This document shows positions 8,191 through 15,824 of a DNA stretch of 64,000 bases, piece after piece (the first letter of the stretch is position 1; each line of letters starts with the position of its first letter). Location of the stretch: positions 1-64,000 of the forward strand of contig NZ_VTQX01000014.1 of NCBI RefSeq assembly GCF_008764295.1, read 5' to 3'. The DNA comes from Bacillus methanolicus. Lineage in GTDB: Bacteria; Bacillota; Bacilli; Bacillales; Cytobacillaceae. The position numbers and the translations under genes are program-made. The notes beneath the pieces were generated by a model. It had not been told where the DNA came from. It made no database searches and saw nothing but the letters and a program-made list of their open reading frames with translations.

Positions 8191-8529
8191 ATGGAAAATA
8201 AAATTATTTTACTTTCATCTGATCAGCTTGGGCAGGGTGAAGCTGAATTAGGAGAGGGAATTTTGGAAACTTTCTTTACCATTCTTAAGCAAAAAGAAGA
8301 GTTACCTCAGGCCATTTTTTGTATGAACAGAGGTGTACTTACATTAACAGAGGGCTCACTTGTTTCTCTTCACTTAATCGAACTGGAGAAGAAAGGTGTT
8401 GACGTTCTTGCCTGTAAAACTTGTGTCGACTACTATGAACTTGAGGACCAGTTAGTCGTTGGAAAAATCAGCAGTATGCAACACTTTATTGACTTATCTT
8501 CTAAATATGAAGTGATCACATTATCTTAA
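8191..8529 (+). CDS. DsrE-like protein, stand-alone YedF C-terminal domain
   Basis: A 112-aa small cytosolic protein matching the C-terminal DsrE/DsrF-like half of the 'sulfurtransferase-like selenium metabolism protein YedF' family: an ILLSSDQLGQGEAELGEGIL start, an NRGVL..TEGS centre and an LACKTCVDYYELEDQLVVG block with a CxxC pair. In that family the domain is usually fused behind a TusA-like domain. Here the TusA-like partner is encoded separately two genes downstream (9795), with the YedE transporter between. AAGAAGGGG precedes the ATG. The inferred role is accepting or passing sulfur or selenium in a relay with the TusA-like partner. Confidence 0.8.
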   Translation: MENKIILLSSDQLGQGEAELGEGILETFFTILKQKEELPQAIFCMNRGVLTLTEGSLVSLHLIELEKKGVDVLACKTCVDYYELEDQLVVGKISSMQHFIDLSSKYEVITLS

Positions 8530-8564
8530 GTAGAAAAGTTTTATTAAAGGAGCTTCATCATAAA

Positions 8565-9791
8565 ATGAATTTATACGATAAAATATTTAAAGAATATTGG
8601 AACCCTTATGTTGCAATGGGAATTGCTGGATTATTAAGTGCGTTATATTTTGGAATAACGGGAACAGTGTGGGCTGTAACAGGTGAGTTTACAAGATTAG
8701 GAGGACATGCTTTACAATGGTTTGGTGTGGACGTGTCCAATTGGGATTATTTTGAGTTAATTGGGATAAACGGATCTCCACTTACTCGTACAGATGGTTG
8801 GATTGTGATCGGTATGCTTGTTGGAGCAATGATGATGATTTTATTAAGCAATAGTTTCAAAATTCGTATACCTAGCCAAAAACGCCGTCTTGTACAAGGG
8901 TTTATTGGTGGGATTATTGCAGGCTTTGGTGCGAGACTGGCAATGGGGTGCAACTTAGCTGCCTTTTTCACGGGGGTTCCTCAGTTTTCTTTCCACGCTT
9001 GGATTTTTATGATTATGACAGCGCTTGGAACCTTTTTAGGAGTAAAAGTGGTCAGTACAAAATGGTGGCTTGGAAGACCAAACCTTCAAAGTGGTAAAGG
9101 AAAAAGAAAGATAAAAAAGAAAAATATAAAGAAAACTAATATTCAACCTGTCTTAGGCTGGATCGTTGCTTCTGTATATGCAGGAATTATTGTATATTTT
9201 CTTGCAACTGGAAACAGTCTTCTTGCAGTTGGTGCACTTGCGGGAGCATTATTTGGGATATTAATTGAACGAGGACAAATTTGCTTTACATCTGCGTTTC
9301 GTGATCTTTGGATTAGCGGGCGTGCGGTCATGTCAAAGGCGATTGCAGTAGGGATGATCATTAGTGTGATTGTTACTTTTATTTTTATCCAGACGGGCTC
9401 TGCTCAAGTTATTAAAATGGCTGCACCAAGTACAGTAATCGGCGGCCTTCTATTTGGATTTGGAATTGTTCTTGCTGGAGGGTGCGAAACTGGGATGATG
9501 TATCGTGCAATGGAAGGACAAGTTTTGTTTTGGGTTGTAGGTGTTGGGAATATTGTAGGGGCAACTCTTCTTTCTTATGGCTGGGATCACTTTGGCATCT
9601 TTAATACACTTGCTGCTGGGTGGCCACAGGTTAATTTAATCAATGAGTGGGGACCAGCGGGCGCACTTCTAGGTACTTTAGCTATGTTAGTGCTATGGTT
9701 CTTATTTTCAAATTGGTGGGAGAAACGGTTTCGCTATGGAACAGGAATCAAACAAGAACAAATTAAACATATTACCGTTAAGGAGGTTTAA
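8565..9791 (+). CDS. yedE: YedE-type membrane protein, putative selenium/sulfur transporter
   Basis: A 408-aa inner-membrane protein with two YeeE/YedE (sulfur transport) repeats. It clearly resembles E. coli YedE: FGITGTVWAVTGEFTR near the N-terminus, ARLAMGCNLAAFFTGVPQF in repeat one, and ICFTSAFRD and GIVLAGGCETGMMYRA in repeat two. The conserved Cys of each repeat (MGC, GGC) is present; in related thiosulfate transporters such cysteines relay sulfur. A basic, lysine-rich cytoplasmic linker (about residues 172-188) separates the halves. It ends 3 bases before the TusA-like yedF gene, the same order as in E. coli. The family has been proposed to import a selenium species; the direct substrate is unproven. 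Confidence 0.88.
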   Translation: MNLYDKIFKEYWNPYVAMGIAGLLSALYFGITGTVWAVTGEFTRLGGHALQWFGVDVSNWDYFELIGINGSPLTRTDGWIVIGMLVGAMMMILLSNSFKIRIPSQKRRLVQGFIGGIIAGFGARLAMGCNLAAFFTGVPQFSFHAWIFMIMTALGTFLGVKVVSTKWWLGRPNLQSGKGKRKIKKKNIKKTNIQPVLGWIVASVYAGIIVYFLATGNSLLAVGALAGALFGILIERGQICFTSAFRDLWISGRAVMSKAIAVGMIISVIVTFIFIQTGSAQVIKMAAPSTVIGGLLFGFGIVLAGGCETGMMYRAMEGQVLFWVVGVGNIVGATLLSYGWDHFGIFNTLAAGWPQVNLINEWGPAGALLGTLAMLVLWFLFSNWWEKRFRYGTGIKQEQIKHITVKEV

Positions 9792-9794
9792 TCC

Positions 9795-10040
9795 ATGTCA
9801 CAAGAGCTAGAAATTGACTACACCTTGGATATTCGTGGTGAACCTTGACCATATCCAGTTATTTATGCGCTGGATGCGCTGAAAACGATGAGAATTGGAG
9901 AAGTATTGGAAGTGATTGCTGATTGTCCACAATCGTTCCGTAGCGTACCCGAAGAAGCTGTTAAACACGGGTATGAGTTAGTTATTGCACCAGAAAAGGA
10001 TGGTCAGGATCTTTATTTTTATATAAAAGTAGTAAGGTAG
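9795..10040 (+). CDS. yedF: TusA-like YedF with in-frame TGA at the catalytic Cys: candidate selenoprotein
   Basis: An 81-aa TusA/SirA-family protein if the TGA at 9846-9848 (codon 18) is read through. The frame before it gives YTLDIRGEP and the frame after it PYPVIYALDALK, IADCPQS and EEAVKHGYELV. This matches E. coli YedF (GEPCPYP, SDCPQS, HGY) so closely that the TGA stands exactly at the invariant CPxP cysteine. AAGGAGG precedes the ATG, the stop (TAG, 10038-10040) is at the family's normal length, and a terminator follows. A Cys-to-TGA change is also one mutation from TGT or TGC, so a nonsense mutation or sequencing error is possible. Standard gene callers would miss or truncate it. No sel genes are visible in the window. 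Confidence 0.7.
9849..9876 (+). promoter_or_regulatory. Weak SECIS-like hairpin directly after the TGA
   Basis: ATCCAG (9853-9858) pairs with CTGGAT (9870-9875), extendable by one G-U pair, with an 11-nt loop holding G at 9867 and 9869, about 19-21 nt after the TGA. The distance fits bacterial SECIS elements, but the guanines are not at the start of the loop, so support is weak. Confidence 0.35.
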
Positions 10041-10074
10041 GGGATGATATGCATAGTATTCATCCCTTTTTTGT
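10041..10074 (+). terminator. Terminator of the yedE/yedF operon
   Basis: GGGATGA (10041-10047) pairs with TCATCCC, followed by six T. It starts right after the yedF stop, which supports the full-length reading of that gene. Confidence 0.8.
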
Positions 10075-10283
10075 GCAAAAATTGAAAGACGCACGCTTTT
10101 GTGAGGTGTATCTATGATCATGCTTCTTTTTTAAATAAACGGTGAAAATAGTAAGAAACAACTCAAATCAGACAGGGAGATCATCCCTCTGTTTTTAAAG
10201 GGGAGCGCTTATCTTCTGCTTTTGAAACTTCTGCTTTGCTCATCCGTACACTTATTTATAGGTTTTATTACAGGAGGGTTATG

Positions 10284-11963
10284 ATGGGCAATATTTATTT
10301 ATTTTCACTTATCGCGGGATTAGCCTCTGCACTAGTGCTGATTCCCTTTACTAGTAGGAAAACAAATAAGAATGAGGAAAAGAAATCAAAAATAGGAGTA
10401 ATGCTTATAGGGATTGCTCTTATCATTATTTTCATATTTACATTCTACTATGTAACAAATCTTGATCGAAACTTTACATCATTATGGGGATTGGCTATCC
10501 CTGTAACTCTATTAGGAACAATTTTAGCTTCTGGAAAAGAAAGGCTGCTCAAAGGAGCATTGTTCCTTGGAAGTTTAGTATTTGGAGCAGTATTATTATC
10601 AGCATTTGTCTTTAATGCGAATGAAAAATATGAAGTAGCAAAAATGACCGAAAAAGTCGAAATCGAAACATTTTCTGAAAGTGAAACGCCAGCAAGTGTA
10701 CCACCAAAATTTGCTCGAAATAAGATGAAAAAAGCGTTTGGTCAAGTTCCAAACACAAGCTATTACGAACTTGGGAATTTGCAAATTCAAAAGGTCAATG
10801 GAGAATATGTATATATAGCACCTGTAGAATTTTCAGGTTTTTTTAAATGGTTAAATGGCGATAATACACCAGGTTATTTTACGATCAGTGCGACCGATTC
10901 AAGTGACAATCCGAAATTTATGAAAGCTGAAATGGAATACACACCATCTTCCTATCTTCATAAGAATCTTGAACGCCATATACGGATGAAATATCCGCAT
11001 CATATTTTTTATGGGGATGTGCAATTAGAAATTGATGATGATGGTAAGCCTTTTTATATTCGTTCCTATGGACAATTCATTTCTGCTAGAAATGGCTTTG
11101 ATGTCAAAGGGATTGTGATGGTAGACCCAAAGACAGGAGAAACAAATGACTTTCCTTTAGCAGAAATTCCAGAATTTATTGATAGTGCTGTTTCTCCAGA
11201 AGTTGTCAGCTTACACAATAGTTATTTTGGAAATTATATTCACGGATTTTGGAATAGCAAGTTTGGAAAGAAAGATGTAAAGCTCCCTTCTGATGAAGGA
11301 ACAGTGGCAAATGTTAGTCCTATATTTGATGAAAATGGGGATATGTTTTATTTCACTGATTTCACTAGTCCAAAAGAGAATGTAGATTCGATGCTGGGTT
11401 ATTCTCTAACGAACGCTAGAACAGGTGAAGCAACATACTACACTGGTAATCTTGAACAGTCTTACATGGATTCACAAGGTGCTCTGCAAATTATTGAAAA
11501 GAAATTTATTGAAAAGAAGTGGAAGGGTCAGATGCCTGTTCTCTATAATTTCTATGGTGAAGCAAGCTGGCTTACTCCAGTTCTTGATTCAAATGGCTTC
11601 CTTCAAAACTATTTTATCGTTTCCGCTGCCAACCCAGAAATTTCGGTGTATGCAAATACACCAAATGAAGCTTTAAGACTCTACAAAACAGCATTGCAAC
11701 GAGGGGGTAGTACGGTTGATGGAAGCTCAAAAGCAGAGGAAAAGGAAATTAGTGGAACAGTTATACGTGTTTATAAGGAGAAGGTCGGCGATTTTACGAC
11801 AATAACCTTCTTATTGAATAATAAACAGAGCTATGTCATTTCGTCTGAAACGAATCCCCTTGCTATTTATTTACAGGAAGGTGATAAGGTGGATATTCGT
11901 TACTTAGATACAGGTGAGTTTTTTCTACCAGCAAAAGAAATTTTGATTGAAGGTTTAGAATAG
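10284..11963 (+). CDS. Membrane protein of unknown function, 559 aa
   Basis: I do not recognise a named family. The first about 120 residues hold four hydrophobic helices (roughly residues 3-24, 36-57, 67-83 and 91-110 of this start) separated by short basic loops; the remaining about 430 residues form a large extracytoplasmic-looking domain rich in Tyr, Phe, Asp and Gly, with repeated segments of the type GDVQLEIDDDGKPFYIRSYG and SPIFDENGDMFYFTD that resemble beta-propeller or PepSY-like strands. The C-terminal part (about residues 480-559) looks like a small OB-like beta domain. I chose ATG 10284 for its 6-base spacing from AGGAGG; ATG 10281 and an upstream start at 10236 are less suitable. 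It is monocistronic. Confidence 0.75.
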   Translation: MGNIYLFSLIAGLASALVLIPFTSRKTNKNEEKKSKIGVMLIGIALIIIFIFTFYYVTNLDRNFTSLWGLAIPVTLLGTILASGKERLLKGALFLGSLVFGAVLLSAFVFNANEKYEVAKMTEKVEIETFSESETPASVPPKFARNKMKKAFGQVPNTSYYELGNLQIQKVNGEYVYIAPVEFSGFFKWLNGDNTPGYFTISATDSSDNPKFMKAEMEYTPSSYLHKNLERHIRMKYPHHIFYGDVQLEIDDDGKPFYIRSYGQFISARNGFDVKGIVMVDPKTGETNDFPLAEIPEFIDSAVSPEVVSLHNSYFGNYIHGFWNSKFGKKDVKLPSDEGTVANVSPIFDENGDMFYFTDFTSPKENVDSMLGYSLTNARTGEATYYTGNLEQSYMDSQGALQIIEKKFIEKKWKGQMPVLYNFYGEASWLTPVLDSNGFLQNYFIVSAANPEISVYANTPNEALRLYKTALQRGGSTVDGSSKAEEKEISGTVIRVYKEKVGDFTTITFLLNNKQSYVISSETNPLAIYLQEGDKVDIRYLDTGEFFLPAKEILIEGLE

Positions 11964-12119
11964 AATTACTTCGATAAGGGAGCAGATGCTAGATTTTGTT
12001 AAAATATGAGAGGTGGTACGGGGAGATATCTCCTATACAACTACTAAAAAAGAAGGAAATCGAAAGTATAAATCGAATTCGGTGAATTGGTATGTGCTCC
12101 TTTGTTTGAACAGTGTACA

Positions 12120-12375
12120 TAGGGTACAAATGACCAGAAGCTGATGTAGAAGAAGCTGAACACCTTCGTCACAAAATAAAGTCAAAGAAATATATGCATG
12201 CGTAAAGAGTCGTTTGAACGACTCTTTACGGTAATGCGAAAGAAAAGCATGGTTATGCGATGGACAACTTTTAGAGGGATTAAAACAAGTCCATGCAGGC
12301 GATGCTTACTTTTAGTACCTTGCACTTAAATAAATGGGCGAATTGTGCAAGAAGGCAATGCCATACAAGTTTAAG
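12120..12375 (+). pseudogene. Decayed IS1182-type transposase C-terminus
   Basis: Reading across frames gives, in order, EADVEEAEHLRH, a basic KESFERLF stretch, AKEKHGYA, RWTTFRG and MQAMLTFSTLHLNKWAN. These match the conserved end of IS1182-family DDE transposases (VERVFADAKEKHG..RWTTLRG..SMQAML..NLKKLA). At least three frameshifts and several stops separate the blocks. No terminal inverted repeats were found in 11964-12607, so only the 3' part of the element survives. It is a fossil insertion, not an active element. The flanks of the gap hold nothing else I can name. Confidence 0.7.
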
Positions 12376-12539
12376 TTCTAGTCCATTAGGAGTAAAGTGA
12401 AGTTTCTTATCATTAAAGCTTCATCGATCTATCTCTGCTCTTCGACAGAGCGTTACAAAAGCAAAAACTTAAACACTAGCAATACATATGTTTATTAAAA
12501 ATGGCGTTTTCCAAATATGGTTGATCTTGCTAAATATTA

Positions 12540-12580
12540 TTGACAAATAGCACTAAATGTGTAAAATTACACTATAGTGT
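12540..12580 (+). promoter_or_regulatory. Promoter with palindromic operator before the PstS-like gene
   Basis: TTGACA (12540-12545) and TAAAAT (12562-12567) are 16 bp apart. A perfect palindrome, ACACTATAGTGT (12569-12580), covers the expected transcription start, the typical place for a repressor site. The regulator is unknown. Confidence 0.55.
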
Positions 12581-12607
12581 TTTAATTTATTTAGGGAGGA
12601 AGAATGG

Positions 12608-13756
12608 ATGAAGCTATTTGCCTCAATATTAACGATTTTATTGTTGGGATTTTTGGGATTTGCAACGACCATTTTTATTTCATTGCTTGGTTACAAACCA
12701 TTTTATTTATATTTTATTCCTATTTTTACAATTGCCGTCATTATAATGATTATTTTCCTGATTTATGGAAAAGCTCAGAGTAAACTGTTTAAGAGATGTA
12801 CAATGGTTTTTATTACAGCTGCTATTGTTTCAATCGTTTCATATGAAGGATATGAAGCTTATGAAAAATCACTTGAAGTGGTGAGCACCCAAGATGTTGA
12901 TTTAACAGAGTACACCCCGTTTGTTGAAGGCTCGAAACTTGTTTCGCTGGAAGAACCTTCAACACTGAAAATCGCCGATGATCTTCCTAAGTTAGATGGT
13001 GCCACAGCGCTATATCCTGTATACTCTGCTTTTGCCCAAGCGGTATATCCAAAAAAGGATTATTCACTTCACGATAGTGAAGTTGTTTCAAGTCAGACAA
13101 GCGGAGCTTTTGACCGTCTATTAAAAGGCGATGTAGATCTTATTTTTATTGCGCAGCCATCGGAAAAACAGATGCGCAATGCGGAAGAGCTTGGGATTGA
13201 ATTGAATTTAACACCGATTGGGAGAGAAGCATTTGTTTTTTTTGTTCATTCTAAAAATCCGATTAATGAACTAACAATGGAACAGATTCAAGCGATCTAC
13301 TCGGGAAAAATCACCAATTGGAGGCAGCTTGGTGGAAAGAATGAGGAAATCCGTGCTTTTCAACGTCCTGAAGGCAGCGGGAGTCAATCAGCTTTAATAA
13401 ACGTGATGGGCGATGTACCTTTAATGGAACCGCCATCAGAAGATATCGTTTCGGCCATGGGAGGGATTATTACCGAAACCACCAATTATCAAAATCGCAC
13501 CAATGCGATCGGCTTTTCTTTTAGGCATTTTTCACAAAACATGGTGGAGAATGGTAAAATTAAATATATCGCGATTAACGGAATGACACCTAGCAAAGAA
13601 AATATTCAAAACGATTCTTATCCAATCGTTGCTCCACTTTACGCGGTAACTACAAGTGGAAATACAAATCCTCATGTCGAGGGGTTCATCAATTGGATGC
13701 TTTCTGAGCAAGGACAATATATCGTGGAACAGACTGGGTATGTTCCAGTAAAATGA
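12608..13756 (+). CDS. Membrane-anchored PstS-like substrate-binding protein
   Basis: A 382-aa protein with an N-terminal region of about three transmembrane helices (residues 3-27, 32-53 and 64-82) followed by a periplasmic-binding-protein type 2 domain of the PstS class (about residues 110-382). Recognisable PstS features are DGATALYPVYSAF, SSQTSGAFDRLLKGDVDLIF, IYSGKITNWRQLGG and RPEGSGSQ, the last being part of the phosphate/anion loop. Classic PstS is a lipoprotein encoded with pstCAB; here there is no lipobox and no pst transporter nearby, so it may be a sensor or a tethered anion-binding protein. AGGGAGGA precedes the ATG. An IS remnant lies just upstream. Confidence 0.78.
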   Translation: MKLFASILTILLLGFLGFATTIFISLLGYKPFYLYFIPIFTIAVIIMIIFLIYGKAQSKLFKRCTMVFITAAIVSIVSYEGYEAYEKSLEVVSTQDVDLTEYTPFVEGSKLVSLEEPSTLKIADDLPKLDGATALYPVYSAFAQAVYPKKDYSLHDSEVVSSQTSGAFDRLLKGDVDLIFIAQPSEKQMRNAEELGIELNLTPIGREAFVFFVHSKNPINELTMEQIQAIYSGKITNWRQLGGKNEEIRAFQRPEGSGSQSALINVMGDVPLMEPPSEDIVSAMGGIITETTNYQNRTNAIGFSFRHFSQNMVENGKIKYIAINGMTPSKENIQNDSYPIVAPLYAVTTSGNTNPHVEGFINWMLSEQGQYIVEQTGYVPVK

Positions 13757-13892
13757 CGGAGAAAGAAAAAATTCCACTTGTAAAACTTGTGGTAAAGTAG
13801 TTTCTCGTAAAGTGAAGCGATACTGCCATGCTCATTCAAAACGCTTTAAAGGAAATGTATATTGTTATGAGCATCAAAAATCGCATTTCTAG
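13755..13892 (+). pseudogene. Cysteine-rich small ORF without a start codon
   Basis: A 45-codon open frame overlapping the PstS-like stop. It encodes CKTCGKVV, RYCHAHSKRF and NVYCYEHQKSHF, a zinc-ribbon-like spacing of Cys and His. An in-frame stop lies just upstream and the first possible start (GTG, codon 21) would remove the first CxxC. It therefore looks like the tail of a lost zinc-finger gene, or a gene truncated by the rearrangement near the IS remnant. I cannot name the parent family. Confidence 0.35.
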
Positions 13893-14000
13893 TTTTGTCA
13901 TCGAAAAAAATCAATAACTGTAATTTTCATAAAATCATTCCTTGTGAATAATTTCTGGTGTAAAATGTAAGCATAATAATATTTCGTCAGGAGGATTTTT

Positions 14001-14225
14001 ATGACTGGAACAGTGACTGTCATCATGATATTTTCGATCCCACTCGTTGCTATTATTACTGACCATTTTCAAAAGCAAACGAAGATGAAGCATAAGATGA
14101 TTAAAGATCAATTGGAATTGGAGAAACTGAAACATCAAAATTTTTTAATAGAAACTGAGAAAATGAGACTTGAATTGGAACAAATGGTAAGTGAAGATAA
14201 GTTAGAGCAAAAGAAAATATTGTAA
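14001..14225 (+). CDS. Small membrane-anchored coiled-coil protein, 74 aa
   Basis: One N-terminal hydrophobic helix (about residues 5-21) followed by a highly charged heptad-like helix of about 50 residues (KMIKDQLELEKLKHQ, TEKMRLELEQMV) predicted to form a coiled coil. A strong CAGGAGG ribosome site 7 bases before the ATG and a downstream terminator support it as a real gene. Similar short single-span coiled-coil proteins occur in Bacillaceae with no assigned function. It stands alone between the PstS-like gene and the que operon. Confidence 0.7.
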   Translation: MTGTVTVIMIFSIPLVAIITDHFQKQTKMKHKMIKDQLELEKLKHQNFLIETEKMRLELEQMVSEDKLEQKKIL

Positions 14226-14230
14226 TTTAA

Positions 14231-14266
14231 ACCGCCTCACTAATGATTTTTTAGGAGGCTTTTTCT
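14231..14266 (+). terminator. Terminator after the small coiled-coil gene
   Basis: GCCTC and CTAA pair with TTAG and GAGGC with one bulge, followed by TTTTTC. The following 300 bases (14267-14567) hold no gene; a TATAAT at 14568-14573 with a weak TTTTAG at 14545-14550 probably starts the que transcript. Confidence 0.65.
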
Positions 14267-14584
14267 GTTAAGTTACGATTTTTGGCTAATCAAGTGTGAA
14301 GCCTTGGTTTCATACCTATTAGCCAGGCTGAAAATGACCTCTAAAACCGTGAAGCGATGCGAGAAACAAGTTCTCTCTATTGTTTCATATTATCAGAAAA
14401 AAGAGTAAAAAATAAGTCGGTTACATAATAAAACCAGATATCATGAATTGATTTCAGAATTTTCTGATACTAGGTATTACATAATTCTAGATGGAATGGG
14501 TAATAGCACATAATCTCATGTCATTATGTTCATACGAGTACCCCTTTTAGAAAAATTATGCTAGTATTATAATAGCCGAATAAA

Positions 14585-14619
14585 AGAGGTTCTAGCACCC
14601 CTCTCTAAAAAAACTAAGA
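14585..14619 (+). promoter_or_regulatory. PreQ1 class I riboswitch
   Basis: AGAGGTTCTAGC, a CCCTCT P1 partner, and an A-rich tail ending AAAACTAAG reproduce the compact PreQ1-I aptamer pseudoknot. It precedes a terminator hairpin and queC. Binding of the queuosine precursor preQ1 is known to shut off such operons. Confidence 0.92.
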
Positions 14620-14624
14620 TGAAG

Positions 14625-14655
14625 CAGTACTTCGATCTTGGGGTACTGTTTTTTC
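14625..14655 (+). terminator. Riboswitch-controlled terminator (attenuator) of queCDE
   Basis: CAGTAC (14625-14630) pairs with GTACTG (14643-14648), followed by six T. It is the expression platform of the PreQ1 riboswitch and ends 21 bases before queC. Confidence 0.85.
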
Positions 14656-14676
14656 TTTTGAAAAGGAGTCATTTGT

Positions 14677-15345
14677 ATGTTAAAAGATGAAAAAGCGATT
14701 GTTGTCTTTAGTGGCGGACAAGATAGCACGACTTGTTTGTTTTGGGCACTCGAAACGTTTAAGGAAGTTGAGGTGGTTACATTTAATTATAATCAACGAC
14801 ATATTGAGGAAATTGAGTGTGCCAAAAAGATTGCAAAAGAGGTGAATGTAAATCACCATATTTTAGATATGAATTTACTGAATCAATTAACGCCCAATGC
14901 GTTGACAAGAGCTGATATTAAAATTGAAGAAGGGGATGATGGTGAGCTTCCGTCTACTTTTGTACCTGGAAGAAACCTTATTTTTCTCTCATTCGCCGCA
15001 ATCCTTGCTAGTCAAGTCAATGCAAAACATATTATAACAGGTGTCTGTGAGACTGATTTCAGCGGTTATCCTGATTGTCGTGATGCCTTTATTAAATCAT
15101 TAAATGTTACCATCAATTTATCCATGGATAAGGAATTTGTCATTCATACACCATTGATGTGGCTAAACAAGGAAGAAACGTGGAAAATGGCTGATGAGCT
15201 TAATAGATTGGAATTTGTCCGTGAAAAAACACTTACTTGCTACAATGGGATTATTGGTGATGGCTGCGGGGAGTGTCCTGCTTGTAAGCTAAGAAAAAAC
15301 GGTTTAGAAAGCTATCTTTCCACACGTGAAGGAGTGAGGGGATGA
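14677..15345 (+). CDS. queC: 7-cyano-7-deazaguanine synthase QueC
   Basis: A 222-aa ATP-dependent enzyme that converts 7-carboxy-7-deazaguanine to preQ0 using ammonia, the third deazapurine step of queuosine synthesis. The ATP-pyrophosphatase loop SGGQDSTT is at residues 12-19, and four cysteines near the C-terminus ([12 protein letters not shown]) form the zinc site. Length matches B. subtilis QueC. AAAGGAG precedes the ATG and the PreQ1 riboswitch controls entry. It overlaps queD by 4 bases, so translation is coupled. Confidence 0.96.
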   Translation: MLKDEKAIVVFSGGQDSTTCLFWALETFKEVEVVTFNYNQRHIEEIECAKKIAKEVNVNHHILDMNLLNQLTPNALTRADIKIEEGDDGELPSTFVPGRNLIFLSFAAILASQVNAKHIITGVCETDFSGYPDCRDAFIKSLNVTINLSMDKEFVIHTPLMWLNKEETWKMADELNRLEFVREKTLTCYNGIIGDGCGECPACKLRKNGLESYLSTREGVRG

Positions 15346-15824
15346 TGGATCAGTCTATGTTCGGTTTTCGCATCGTTGATCAATTGCAAAAAATAGATAA
15401 AGACATTCAAAAAAATGAATTAAAATATCATCAGAGACGTGTTTTAGTAAGCAAGGAATTTACCTTTGATGCAGCTCATCATCTCCATTGTTATGAAGGA
15501 AAATGTAAAAACCTTCACGGACATACGTATAAAGTCATTTTAGGTGTGAGCGGCTTTACGGACGAGCTTGGTCTTGTCATAGATTTTGCTGATCTGAAAA
15601 AGATTTGGAAAGAGGAAATCGAAATTTTCTTAGATCATCGCTATTTAAATGAAACGTTGCCAAAAATGAACACAACTGCAGAAAATATGGTTGTGTGGAT
15701 CTATGAAAAATTACAGGTCGCATTAGCCGACTCATATCCAAATACTAGAGTTGAATTTATCCGTTTATTTGAAACACCTACAAGCTATGCCGAGGCAAGA
15801 CGGGAGTGGATGGAGAATGAGTAA
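15342..15824 (+). CDS. queD: 6-carboxy-5,6,7,8-tetrahydropterin synthase QueD
   Basis: A 160-aa enzyme of the PTPS/QueD family that makes 6-carboxytetrahydropterin from dihydroneopterin triphosphate. Zinc-binding histidines are visible in [22 protein letters not shown], taken as the AAHH and LHGH blocks, with the catalytic Cys between them; DHRYLN and the C-terminal [12 protein letters not shown] complete the family pattern. About 30 N-terminal residues precede the core, as in the Bacillus form. It starts inside the queC stop (ATGA) and ends 8 bases into queE. Confidence 0.94.
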   Translation: MMDQSMFGFRIVDQLQKIDKDIQKNELKYHQRRVLVSKEFTFDAAHHLHCYEGKCKNLHGHTYKVILGVSGFTDELGLVIDFADLKKIWKEEIEIFLDHRYLNETLPKMNTTAENMVVWIYEKLQVALADSYPNTRVEFIRLFETPTSYAEARREWMENE

